Source: Tubulanus polymorphus (taxonomy: Eukaryota > Nemertea > Palaeonemertea > Tubulaniformes > Tubulanidae). Taken from it: 64,000 bases of DNA. The notes under the pieces were generated by a model. That model was not told where the DNA came from. It searched no databases and saw only the letters and a list, made by a program, of their open reading frames with translations. Every line of letters starts with the position of its first letter. Within the stretch, counting starts at the first letter, position 1. The translations under genes were made by a program, and so were the position numbers. The stretch is taken from NCBI RefSeq assembly GCF_964204645.1, contig NC_134027.1, positions 7,862,485 to 7,926,484 of the forward strand, given 5' to 3'. Shown here in pieces: positions 50,301-60,560 of this stretch.

Positions 50301-52071
50301 ATGGCAATCGTGGGTAATTTTGTGATAGACGCAACAATCGGAAATGGAACAGTCATGACTTTTTCCTATGACGATAAAGTAACAGTGAAAGTCACTCGAC
50401 CAGATGGCGCTGTGATTGATCAAACCTCGGCCAATTATCAATGCGACGATGCATTTAAGACGATAACAGTTTCAATTCACAAAGCAGCAGAGGTTCGTTT
50501 AATTTGTAGCATTGATATCACTCGTTTATTCGTATGAGTGCTACCGGTTACGAGTTCAATCTTGAATTAACAATCTTTGTCTTTTTCACTATCTGAAAAA
50601 GGGTATTTGGAAGTACGAAATAACGAGGCAAACAAAAGGGAAATCTACTGTAATGGTCAATATAGTTTCTCGCCCACTGGGCGGTGATCCCATTATCGTA
50701 AAAACGAGTAGGCCTACTGTTTCAAAAAGCGGTGGTGAAAAAGTCTCCGCTTTCGTAACAAGAGGAAATACCGCACCCATCATTGGGGCCCGTGTTGACG
50801 TTGTTATGGGAAGACCAACGAAGGGAACTACAAGCTTTCAACTACTCGATAATGGATCCGGTACAGTTAAATGCATGGCTACCTTAATAAATCCATTATG
50901 CCCTCACTAATGTATCATCACAATTTAGTAAGTCTGTATTTCAGGTGTTGACTTACATATGGATGACGGTATATACAGCGGCACAGTGCCGATGAAAGCA
51001 ATTACAAGTGACGGCACTTATTCGATGAAAATATTTGTCCGTGATCGCAATGATGGAACAACCTACGTCCCCAAATTGACTCATCGTCAAGGTGCTGCTG
51101 GGTTCCCTCTTAATAACACAGGTACGGTATGAATCAAATGATATTTCCAATGCTAATTACTGCCAGTGTAACAGATCTTATCTCAAGACTTGTCGGTGAT
51201 AGATATATCCTCCGAAAAGGAAGAGACTGGTGAATTTCAAAGAGTTATGAACGCGGGGATGTTATCACTCGGGGGCTCTACACCAGACCTGCCGGATTAT
51301 GTGCCCCCATCTAAGATAATGGACCTAGAAGTGACGCAGGCGATTCCAGAAAAATCAGCATTTCGATTGCAATGGACAGCAGTCGGTGACGACGTTGATC
51401 GTGGAACCGGTAATCAATCGACTATAGTAATCTAACGCGTCGTACTCTCTCAATTTTGCATTGTCATGAATTTTTTGAATAGCTTGTAAAATTACTTTCG
51501 TAATGCAGGTGCTTCTGATACTTTTAAGACTGATATAAAACGATTTTAACCGAGATTGAGATACAAATATTCTTGTTCAATTTCAGTTGCGTACAACGAG
51601 GTGTTTTTGTTTACTAACTTGTCGCTGTATCAAGATCAGATTCAGCCTGACGTCACAGCTCTCATCAAAGCTACGAAGTCGATGATCCTCGAAGGTAACC
51701 TATATGACCCGAAACCTGCCGGTGGGAACGAAAATATATTGGTTGCTGCCAGTCGTGCAATATTGGATGAGAGTAACGGTACGTTTTACGTTGCTGTCCG
51801 ATCAGTTGATGCAGCTGCCAATGTTTTAAGCTATTTGTCAAATTACGTGGTGGTTAGTGTCGAAAATCCCGAGTTGGGAAGCGAATTCGATCTTTTGAAA
51901 ACTGATAACAAGCTGCATGAAGGAACTAACGTCGGTGCAATAGTTGGAGGAGTGATTGGTGGTTTGTTAGCCATTGGTATTATCATAATTTTGATTCTTC
52001 TATTCATGTCAAGGCGCGCTAACGGAGATTTATGGAACACTGTCTCTGGATCATTCGCAAAACTAGTTTAA
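47335..52071 (+). CDS. CLCA: Calcium-activated chloride channel regulator (CLCA) copy A, 986 aa, 13 exons
   Basis: CLCA proteins are secreted or membrane-anchored zinc metalloproteases that modulate TMEM16A chloride currents. Exons: 47335-47502, 47597-47891, 47977-48094, 48220-48382, 48474-48612, 48911-49023, 49260-49499, 49605-49961, 50268-50492, 50602-50860, 50945-51121, 51188-51409, 51587-52071. All frames join without gaps. N-terminal zincin domain with HEWGH (160-164) and the following LRWGLFDEY; Cys-rich segment; VWA domain with a complete MIDAS (D325-VSGS, a Thr in exon 7, D432); beta-rich domain; FN3-like domain in exons 12-13; one transmembrane helix about 942-966; 19-residue basic tail. 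The start at 47335 has a strong context (AAG-ATG-G); an in-frame ATG at 47308 would add 9 residues. The donor after exon 9 is the unusual GTTCGT. The polyadenylation signal is 84 bases past the stop. Confidence 0.95.
49064..49234. mobile_element. MITE-like inverted-repeat element inside CLCA copy A intron 6
   Basis: The ends are perfect 13-bp inverted repeats, CTCGCTTGCCAGG at 49064-49076 and its exact reverse complement at 49222-49234. Similarity continues inward imperfectly for a further 20-30 bases (for example AAGCTCAC against GTGAGCTT). A short palindrome CCCAAGACATCTTGGG lies inside. The element is about 170 bp, non-coding, and absent from the equivalent intron of copy B. No clear target-site duplication is seen. 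Confidence 0.6.
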
Positions 52072-52154
52072 ATGAAAAACGAGTTCGTTTATATCATGTT
52101 AGCTATACGGGCGTTGATCTAAAAAAGGAATTAACATGGTTATTCTTAATGTTC

Positions 52155-52160
52155 AATAAA
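52155..52160 (+). promoter_or_regulatory. Polyadenylation signal of CLCA copy A
   Basis: AATAAA 84 bases downstream of the copy A stop codon and about 640 bases before the copy B start, so the two genes should be separate transcription units. Confidence 0.7.
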
Positions 52161-52803
52161 ATCATCCTTTTGTTGCACCATAATTGTAGTAGTTCCTTTA
52201 TAGAATCGTTCTTCGTAGTTTCTATGAAAATATTTTCTTATCTATGTCCAGAAGACTAATCCGTATATGGTTTTACGTAGAATTTATTGCTTAGATATAG
52301 GATGTGGCATTGAACTTCAGATTAGATTGAAATGAATCATTATTTGGTCTAATTTGATAAGGTTTATTTTTCCGTTACGGATAGAAATATACTTAATTTG
52401 ATAAAAAGCATTCAAATGATTTAGCCTAAATACCCAATACATGTATCGTGCTATCTCATTTGGCATATCAACGATCAAATGGTTTAATTATTTGTAAAAC
52501 GTTGTTTATTTATTTTGAAATTGCAATAAATTTTTCCTGTAGAACTGTATTTCTTACTTTTTACCACGAAATAAATACGAATTCTGCTGCTCTGCTTCTT
52601 GTAGAAGTACCGGAGTTAGTACGCTTTTATGATGCCAAATCACATTCCATAAAACCAATAAAACCCAAATGGTCGTGACCAACTAACGAACAGTGATTAT
52701 GAGGTCATTGATATGAAAATAACCTCTTGAGAGTTTTTAAGTAAACCTTTCTAATCATTTTGTACGTGTAGTACGGCCAGTGTCAAATGTGCTCGTCTCC
52801 AAG

Positions 52804-55800
52804 ATGAAGATTGCTTTACATTTTGTACTGATTTTGCTGATACCGGGCGGTGTCATCTGGGGTAAGGTTCTAATTGATGAAACCGGTGGTTATGAAGGTG
52901 TCGTCGTCGCTATAAACAAGGACGTACCGGAAAACCATACAATTATTACCAGAATAAAGGTAAGTGAATATTTCTCAAAGAATTCTTGGTTGTGAATGGT
53001 GTATGTATGAAAGATGGAACTTGACTCTACATTCGGCATCTATCAATTTTTCTATTCAAAATTGTACCTAGGGGACTAAAATGTAATCATATAACCTCTA
53101 AATTCGACATTTTATCACGGATAGGAATACTTTACCGAGGCCTCCACAAGGCTATTTCGTGCCACAAGAAACCGCGTGTACTTCAAGAATATCACAATAT
53201 TGATTCCAAAATCTTGGTCGAACAGGAACTTGAATGTCCCACGCGGTGAGACGTTTGATAACGCTGTCATCAGAGTGGACAAACCTAATCCGATCTTCGA
53301 AGGCAATCCCTACACATTGCAGACAGGAGGATGTGGTGAACCTGGGCAGTATATACACTTAACGCCAGAGTTTTTCCTCGACAAGACAAAAACACTCCAT
53401 AAATACGGACCTCCGAGTACGTTTTTTACTTCACATATCTTACAGTCAATATTTCAGACGCAGTGAAATTTCACCGCTTAAGGTCATGCACATTGAATTC
53501 TATTGTTTCAAGGTCGCACCATAGTTCATGAATGGGGACATGTTCGTTGGGGTCTGTTCGATGAATATCCGGTAGAAAGTCAAGGAGATCGTTACTTCTA
53601 CGCTAGAGGTAAACGTTTCTTGCCAGTAAGGTAGGTCGCCCGTATTGCCTAGTATCTCGTCATTTTGAAATAAAGGTATAAAATTCAGATGTAAAGTTCA
53701 GTACGTAAAATGATTTCTTGATTTTCTGGTAGACGTCAACTTGCCTAATGCGGTACGAAGAGCTTTTCTTGAGTTGTTATCTCATTCTTGCATGCGTGTG
53801 TATATCTTAAAAGGTGCAACGACCAGATCGAAGGGATGTTTGTTGTTCCGGAAACATCTGCCAGGTGCAAAGTCGACTATAAAACGATGCAAGTTGAAGA
53901 TGCCTGTCGTTTCTACCCGGTCGCGGGAAATACCCCAAAGTCTAGCATTATGTTCATGCAGTTTTTAGATAGTGTACGATCGAATTTAGCAACTATGATA
54001 AATCGCTGTGCACATCATTGTTGTCAACTTCATCCAAATATCCATCGGATTCTATAATTTTTTCAGGTCGAAGATTTCTGCGACAATTCCGATGACCCCA
54101 GGACCCGTCACACCTCAGACGCGCCAAATGCGCAGAATCGTTTGTGCAACGGTCAAAGTTCATGGGAGGTCATGCGCAAGCACGGTGATTTCAGAACAGG
54201 TTCGATAATAGTCCAATCGCAAATTTTCTTACGTGAGTATCTTTCGCGATGTCAGATAGCAACCAATATCTGAACAAATCTTTTGATTTTGTAGCTCGGA
54301 ATTACAGTATTTCAAGCATCCCTGGCCCAGTTTTTAATGAAGTTCAGGTTGGGGATAAACGAGTGGTATTGGTTATGGATGTTTCCCCAAGCATGAAGAC
54401 AGTAAGATATTCAAGCCAATTGATTCTCTTTCATTCAAAATTGAATTTTATTCTATCGGAAACTTAAATCAGCTCCCGCTTCGGCTATACATTTTCTTAC
54501 TTAAATCAAGACCTGATGAAATTAGAATTATTAGAAATATACATTTTGATAATTGGATTATCAAATACAGGCAAGTCGGTTTACTGTTATGGTAACAGCC
54601 GTCACAAAATACATCATGACAACTGTAGAAGCTGGGACGTTGCTTGGACTCGTGACATTCAGTTCTGACGGCAGTATACTGATGAATGTAACCAACGTTG
54701 GAAACGACACCGATCGCAAACACATTGTCAGTAAGCTGCCTGTAACATACATCCAAGTTGGATTGACGTCGATTGGTGGAGGACTGAGAAGTGCACTTGA
54801 TGTAAGTATTTTGGGCATTGAGCTCTTTGATTATCAATTCCAATACAGTATCAAAATCTAATCCATTCACCAAATCTATTTTCAGGCGTTGAACGCACAC
54901 AATGGTAAGTGCGACGGGCAGATTTTGCTGTTTAGCGATGGTATTGAAAACACGAAGCCGTCCCTTGATGAAACTATGCCTGCAGTATTGGACTGTAAAG
55001 TTATAGTAGACACGGTAGCGATATCGAAGAATGCAGATAAGCAATTGGAACAACTAGCAAGGCGGACAGGTGGTATGTCATTTTTCCAAAAAGACGGAGA
55101 TGAAGTCGTTGACCTAATGGATTCTGTGGATTCCACAGTGACACTTCGTGATAGTGTTGGGATGGAAGAACCCCACGTGACGGTATTGTAAAAATCATAA
55201 CGTTTTCCTAATTCAATCATTCAGAAAATCTATTGCAAGCGCTTCACTTTACTATACCATTCCACACATTCCAGGTAGAAAGTCTGACTATGGAGATAAC
55301 AGCTAAAAGCCAAGGAAATGGAGAATTTTTCATCGATGAAAGTATAGGCCATGACACCACAGTAACGATCATTTCAAACACGACAGATGCATTTTCAGTT
55401 ACTTTTAATGATCCCAATGGTAGTTCGCACACGGCCAAAAGTAGTGGTAGTAGTTTGGTTCACGGTATAAGTTTGGCGAAGGTAAGGTGGTCATTTATTT
55501 TCAATAGTGTTAATAACTAGTGTCATTATCTTATCCTCAGTATCATTTCCTAGACATATTTGGCTATTATAGGCGGGAACATGGGAATACATTATATCAA
55601 ACAGCGGACACCGGTCGATTTCGATCAGTCTGAATGTAATGTCAAAGCCGCGAAAAGGAATTGAGCCGATAAAAACATATGGGTTTGTGAACTTGGGTGA
55701 TCGCGAAGTTATCTTCAGTCCCACATCTCGGGTCGGTGTGTTTTCGCGGGTTACGCAAGGATATGCTCCGGTGCTGGGTGCTAAGGTCATCGCTATTATA

Positions 55801-57173
55801 GGTCGCCCATCCAGTACGAATGACACCAGCCTTGAGCTGAAAGATGACGGAGCGGGTAAGCTATTTGCTCGATGATTTACAATCAGTGCAAATGGTATCG
55901 GGATCATATTTTGCCACCATACGTACGTATGTATTCTAATATAGGGTCCGATGTGATGAAAAACGATGGAACGTATTCAGGAACTTTCATTGCCAGTAAA
56001 TTTGATGGAGATGGTCGTTATAGCGTCAAGATAAAAGTAGACGGTGTCGACAGTCGAGTTGTGGTCAAAGGAGATGGAACCGGTGCCGCTCCCATTCCGC
56101 AGAACATCGATAGAAGTATCTATCATTAATTTCATTTGGATTAAGTTGACAAAATGATTACTGCGTGCCCAAATTATTTAGAATTATAAAAATTAAGTAA
56201 CCGCAGCAGTATTTTCACATAGAACAAGATACAGCCTAGATGAAATATATGTCGAATAAATTCAAACAGGACCTAATCTTCAAATCATTTTCAATCTCAG
56301 GTTTAGTTTCTAACAATGGTACTCAAACCAGACCAACTGGGCGGTTCGTGCGACTTTCATCGGCCGGAGTATTCAAAGTAACCAACTACACTTCACCGCC
56401 GGGTGGAATACTGGACGAGATACCTCCAGCTCGTGTAACTGATCTGAAAGTAACAGCAGTAGATATACTTTATCAAACGGCAACGCTCGTTTGGACGGCC
56501 GTCGGAGATGACATTGACCAAGGCAGCGGTAAGTGGGCTTATTTCTTTCACTTCGAATGGATACCTGTTAGATCGTGATTACAGACTATAAGAGCTAACT
56601 TAATCCGTTTTGAAAATAATATCTAAAGATCTAAAGCTGTGAAGATTTTATTACCGGATTGGCTGGTTTTATCAATAGAATTCTGATATTTCTCTTTCAG
56701 CAAAAACCTATGAAATAGTAATTATTTCACCGACAGCTCAAAAAAACATTAGCACAGAGGATATCATATCGGGAAATTATGATAAGTCGGTACCGTCGGG
56801 TCAGACAGTAATTATAGCTGTAAATACGTCTACGTTTGATATAACTCAAGGTAGTCTGTCTTTCGGCGTTCAGGGAATCGACGAGGCTGGAAACAAAGCA
56901 GAGATGTCTAACATCGCCACAGCTATATTCGTAATTCCGGAGGGTGCCGATTTTGACATGATGAACGGGCCACCGATAAAAATAATTCCACCCAAACCTT
57001 ACGAAAAAATCTACATCATTGTAGGCGTTGTTCTCGGCGCTATTGTATTAGTGTTTTTTATTGTAGCACTAGCAACGTATATTAAGAGAAGGGGTAAGGT
57101 TAGCACTGCGAGTTATATGGTGAATTACGAAAATAGCAGTCGTAATGTGATAGTGCAAAGTGAAATTGCGTAG
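52804..57173 (+). CDS. CLCA: Calcium-activated chloride channel regulator (CLCA) copy B, 951 aa, 13 exons
   Basis: Tandem paralogue of copy A, starting about 730 bp after it on the same strand. Exons: 52804-52959, 53125-53416, 53513-53630, 53814-53973, 54067-54199, 54295-54401, 54571-54801, 54886-55182, 55275-55481, 55573-55855, 55945-56115, 56301-56528, 56701-57173. The first ATG (52804) gives a clean signal peptide (hydrophobic core LHFVLILLIPGG). Zincin motif HEWGH at 155-159; VWA MIDAS D315-VSPS with the later TSIGGG Thr and FSDG Asp retained; beta-rich region; FN3-like domain; transmembrane helix about 898-920; 31-residue cytoplasmic tail. Every intron falls at the same position and phase as in copy A, while the protein is diverged (about half the residues identical in the zincin exon by eye). 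The donor after exon 5 (GTTCGA) is non-standard. Probably an apical epithelial or secretory protein by family analogy. Confidence 0.95.
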
Positions 57174-57315
57174 AAACTATGACGAGATTAGAAAAAAAAA
57201 CATTGTAAGAATAACCAATAACCAATTACAATTTCATAGCGATATTCCCAATGCTTTTGTGCAAAAAGGTGATATTGTATCGATTTTCAGATTCCATTTG
57301 CGCGAGAAAAAATGT

Positions 57316-57321
57316 AATAAA
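57316..57321 (+). promoter_or_regulatory. Polyadenylation signal of CLCA copy B
   Basis: AATAAA about 140 bases after the TAG stop; the only canonical hexamer close downstream. Confidence 0.55.
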
Positions 57322-57595
57322 TTCAGCGTCAATGTATAAATCGATGTTTCTATTGCAAATATGTTGCTCGACCATCGCACAGATGAAGTTGGGCTCCATA
57401 AGTTATCCTGCATTGTCATTCATTTTTTCCATTTTCTAAAAACTATTTGTATCTTTTTATCATATTTCATTGGTCCCAGGTGGATTTCGACAGTCTTAGC
57501 AACATTCAAACCGTGTGAATCTCTTTTCAGTTTTGTAAAATTCATGTTTTAGATTTGCAACAATGCGACTTAAGAGCCATATAAAACAAACTGTG

Positions 57596-57752
57596 GCTAA
57601 CGATGAGCGTAGCGGCAGCACCTTACGGTATCCGCCTTGCGGGCTACGAGTTCACAGCGAAGTGACCGTCGCGGCAGTGCTTGCCAGAGTATATTCACAT
57701 TAGTGTATGACAACTCCGCTAACGATGAGCATAGTGGCAGAACCTTATGGTA
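57596..57752. repeat. Imperfect 35-bp direct repeat, 122-bp period
   Basis: GCTAACGATGAGCGTAGCGG and the following 15 bases (57596-57630) recur at 57718-57752 with four differences. The unit between them is non-coding and GC-rich. It lies between the CLCA copy B 3' end and the TSSK start, so it could be part of a minisatellite or a degraded element. Confidence 0.6.
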
Positions 57753-58106
57753 GAGCGAGGCTGCACCATTGATTACAATTACAATTTACACCGCCTTTTA
57801 TGTCGACTGGTGACCAACTCGTTAACGACTTGTCTATCTAGGCTAATCCCTGTTAAACTGCTAGTACTTAGAGACGATTGCATAGCCGACCGCAGAACAT
57901 GTGCGACTCATTGCATCTGGCAAATCCCTCATGTCGCGGTTTTGCGCACTGGGCACAGAGAATCGGATGAGGCCACCTGAGTCTGGTATTATTAAGGTGT
58001 ATCTTAGTTATCGTACGAGAATGCGTCCCCAACAACCGTTGCTATAGCATAACCATTGATACGAAATGGACGAAGCGGTGGTTACCAAGTGTTGGGGACA
58101 TGCACG

Positions 58107-59340
58107 ATGTCCGGAAACCCGACTGATGAATCTAAGGTAACTAATAAAAAACCCAGTCGGGAAGAAATAGTCCCAAATGAAGCGCCGCAAGGGGAGGCAG
58201 AAGCCGACCTAGGCTCAACTTCTAAAGGTGATACGAAAGCGCAAGCCGATGCAGATAAAATTGAAACGAGCAATAAAGTTGACAAACCACTTGAAAATAA
58301 GCGCGGGGTAAGTGCGAAACGGGAAAAAGACAAAATAAACGAAGGCGTAAAAAAAGAACTTGAAAAACCAGCGAAACCACTTACAGTTTTAGAAACGCAC
58401 GGCTATACGGTGGGTCACACTCTTGGCCACGGTTCGTATGCGACAGTCAAATCTGCATTCTCGTCGAAACACAAGGCGCAAGTAGCAATTAAAGTTATCT
58501 CAAAGAAAAAAGCCCCTACAGATTTCCTGGAGAAGTTTCTTCCTCGTGAAATAGAGGTGGTGAAAATTCTCCGAAACCCGAATGTAGTCTGCTTCTTACA
58601 ATCCATCGAAACGACAAGCCGCGTGTATTTGATCATGGAATTGTGCACCCACGGCGACTTACTCGACATGATACGCAAGCAAGGTTTTATCAAGGAACCA
58701 CAGGCAGCTCAGTGGTTTCACCAACTTGCGGGAGGAATCAAGTACTGTCATTCCAAAGGCGTGGTGCATCGGGATTTAAAATGTGAGAATTTGCTGCTGG
58801 ACGGTCGATTGAATTTGAAAGTGACAGACTTCGGTTTTGCCCGTTCGAGTATGGTATCGAAGCCCGGAGGGCAGAAGATACTCAGCGAGACTTACTGCGG
58901 TAGTTACGCGTACGCACCACCAGAAATATTAAAAGGATCTCCCTACGAAGCGGTCTTAGCGGATATCTGGAGCATGGGAGTAATACTGTTCACAATGGTA
59001 AGGCTAGATTCAGCTCTTGTCTAATAACAGTTAGTCACTTTCCATTTTACTCGACAAAAATGCTATCTTGCTTCAGGTGTTCGGGCGTCTGCCGTTTGAC
59101 GACAGCGACCATAGAACGCTTCTGAAACAGGTCCAAAGCCCGGTTGATTATCCGGCCAACTCGCAAGTACCCGTCGATTGTCGTCTGTTGATTTCCAAGA
59201 TTCTAACGGGCAGACGACAAAGAGCCCGAATGGTAGACATCGAGAAAGACCCATGGTTTCGTCGTGTAGCGCCACAAATTCCGGAAAAATCGAAAACTCC
59301 AACTCCAGCGTCAGAGTCGACGCCTAACACCGAGAAATGA
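58107..59340 (+). CDS. TSSK: Testis-specific serine/threonine kinase (TSSK family, TSSK4-like), 384 aa
   Basis: Protein kinase of the CAMK-like TSSK family, which in animals acts in spermiogenesis and sperm function. Exon 1 is 58107-58997, GTAAGG donor; exon 2 is 59077-59340, TTCAG acceptor, phase 0. Residues 1-98 are a low-complexity Lys/Glu-rich extension. The kinase domain (about 99-365) has the Gly loop GHGSYATV, VAIK with Lys129, the TSSK hallmark KKAP-DFLEKFLPREIE, catalytic HRDLKCEN (Asp223), DFG (241-243), the activation-loop end CGSYAYAPPEIL, and WSMGVILFTM/VFGRLPFDD across the intron. DFGFAR and CGSYAYA resemble TSSK4 more than TSSK1/2. The APE motif reads PPE. The start is the first true ATG of the open frame. 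All catalytic residues are present, so it should be active. A polyadenylation signal follows 70 bases after the stop. Confidence 0.93.
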
Positions 59341-59409
59341 ATATCAGAATTTCATATTGTGTACTTTAAATACAAGTTTTTCTTTCATTCAATGAATTTA
59401 CATTGAAAC

Positions 59410-59415
59410 AATAAA
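59410..59415 (+). promoter_or_regulatory. Polyadenylation signal of TSSK gene
   Basis: AATAAA 70 bases beyond the TGA at 59338-59340. Confidence 0.7.
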
Positions 59416-60560
59416 ATTTAATCTACCCCAGGTGCACTCATATTTATAATACATTGTAATCGGTATAAGATATTTTAATCATCTTTTATTTCTTATTTAT
59501 TTTTCTTAAAACCACTATAGAGGCTCATTCCACATAAATACCTAAGGCAAGGTTGAGCATAGTTCGGTCTCTAAGAGAACTCTTCAAAATTCTTTGCCCT
59601 GACTATGACACTGAGCCTTGTAGACTTTCATCATAAACTATCAATGGCCTCATCAATGAATTCAAAATGACAACTCCCTTGAAGAACCCGCCCAAAGACG
59701 AATAGGATATTTTACAACATAGCAGTCCATCATATACGATAGTAAATAAAATCCATTCGTTATGAAAAACGTACCGAAAACACAAATCTATTGGGAATAC
59801 AAATTAGATTTCATTATTATGATCAAGAATCAATTATTCTTCAAAGCAATAACAATTTCAAATATACAGATATTTAATTTGATTTCCCAAAACCACCGAG
59901 AAATACTTAGCACCAATTATGTCTGTACACTACGAATGAACTAACTACAATTGAAAACCCTTCATATAGTTAATGATCTACCACAAAATATGTTCTCAGA
60001 TGCTACGATAATCTAATCAATTAAATTAGGGAATTTTCAATGGTGGAGAAGCCATATCAACCAATGGTTAGATGAGTTATTTTACATTTGGAGATAATGG
60101 CCATTTAAACATATGCCCTATATACACTATATACAGCTAGTAACATCTCAAAGCACAGACTCTAAAACGTTTTAGAATCCATCGTCTTCTAAGTAAACTA
60201 AGTATAAAATTCATTATTTTTTTCAGGCTTTGATACCATTTTAAAAGGAAAATGATACATCTGGGGATATCATTATGGAGACAGTCATCTTTTTTGAAGA
60301 TGGTTCCGCTTACCACGCAATATTCATCGTCACTCAATGTTCTTGTAGAGAAATCTTGCAAACAACTTCTATAGATTTTGCAAGTGAAGCCTTAGTGTAC
60401 CTAACTATACCAATTGATATAACTGCTTTGAAAAATACCATTATTGCACACACGCATTCGAGGTGACAATATATAAATATGATTGCCAGTGTTTTAGAAA
60501 GAAAAACGACAAATTTGATCACAGAAAATGATTTCGAACGGACATACAAAATCGCTACGA
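59416..60560. other. Convergent spacer between TSSK and HERPUD
   Basis: AT-rich; expected to contain the HERPUD 3' UTR on the minus strand. No coding feature. Confidence 0.5.

Noticed and set aside
54469-55053. 194-codon minus-strand open frame
   Set aside because: It is antisense to CLCA copy B exons 7-8 and their intron; the plus-strand exons explain the sequence.
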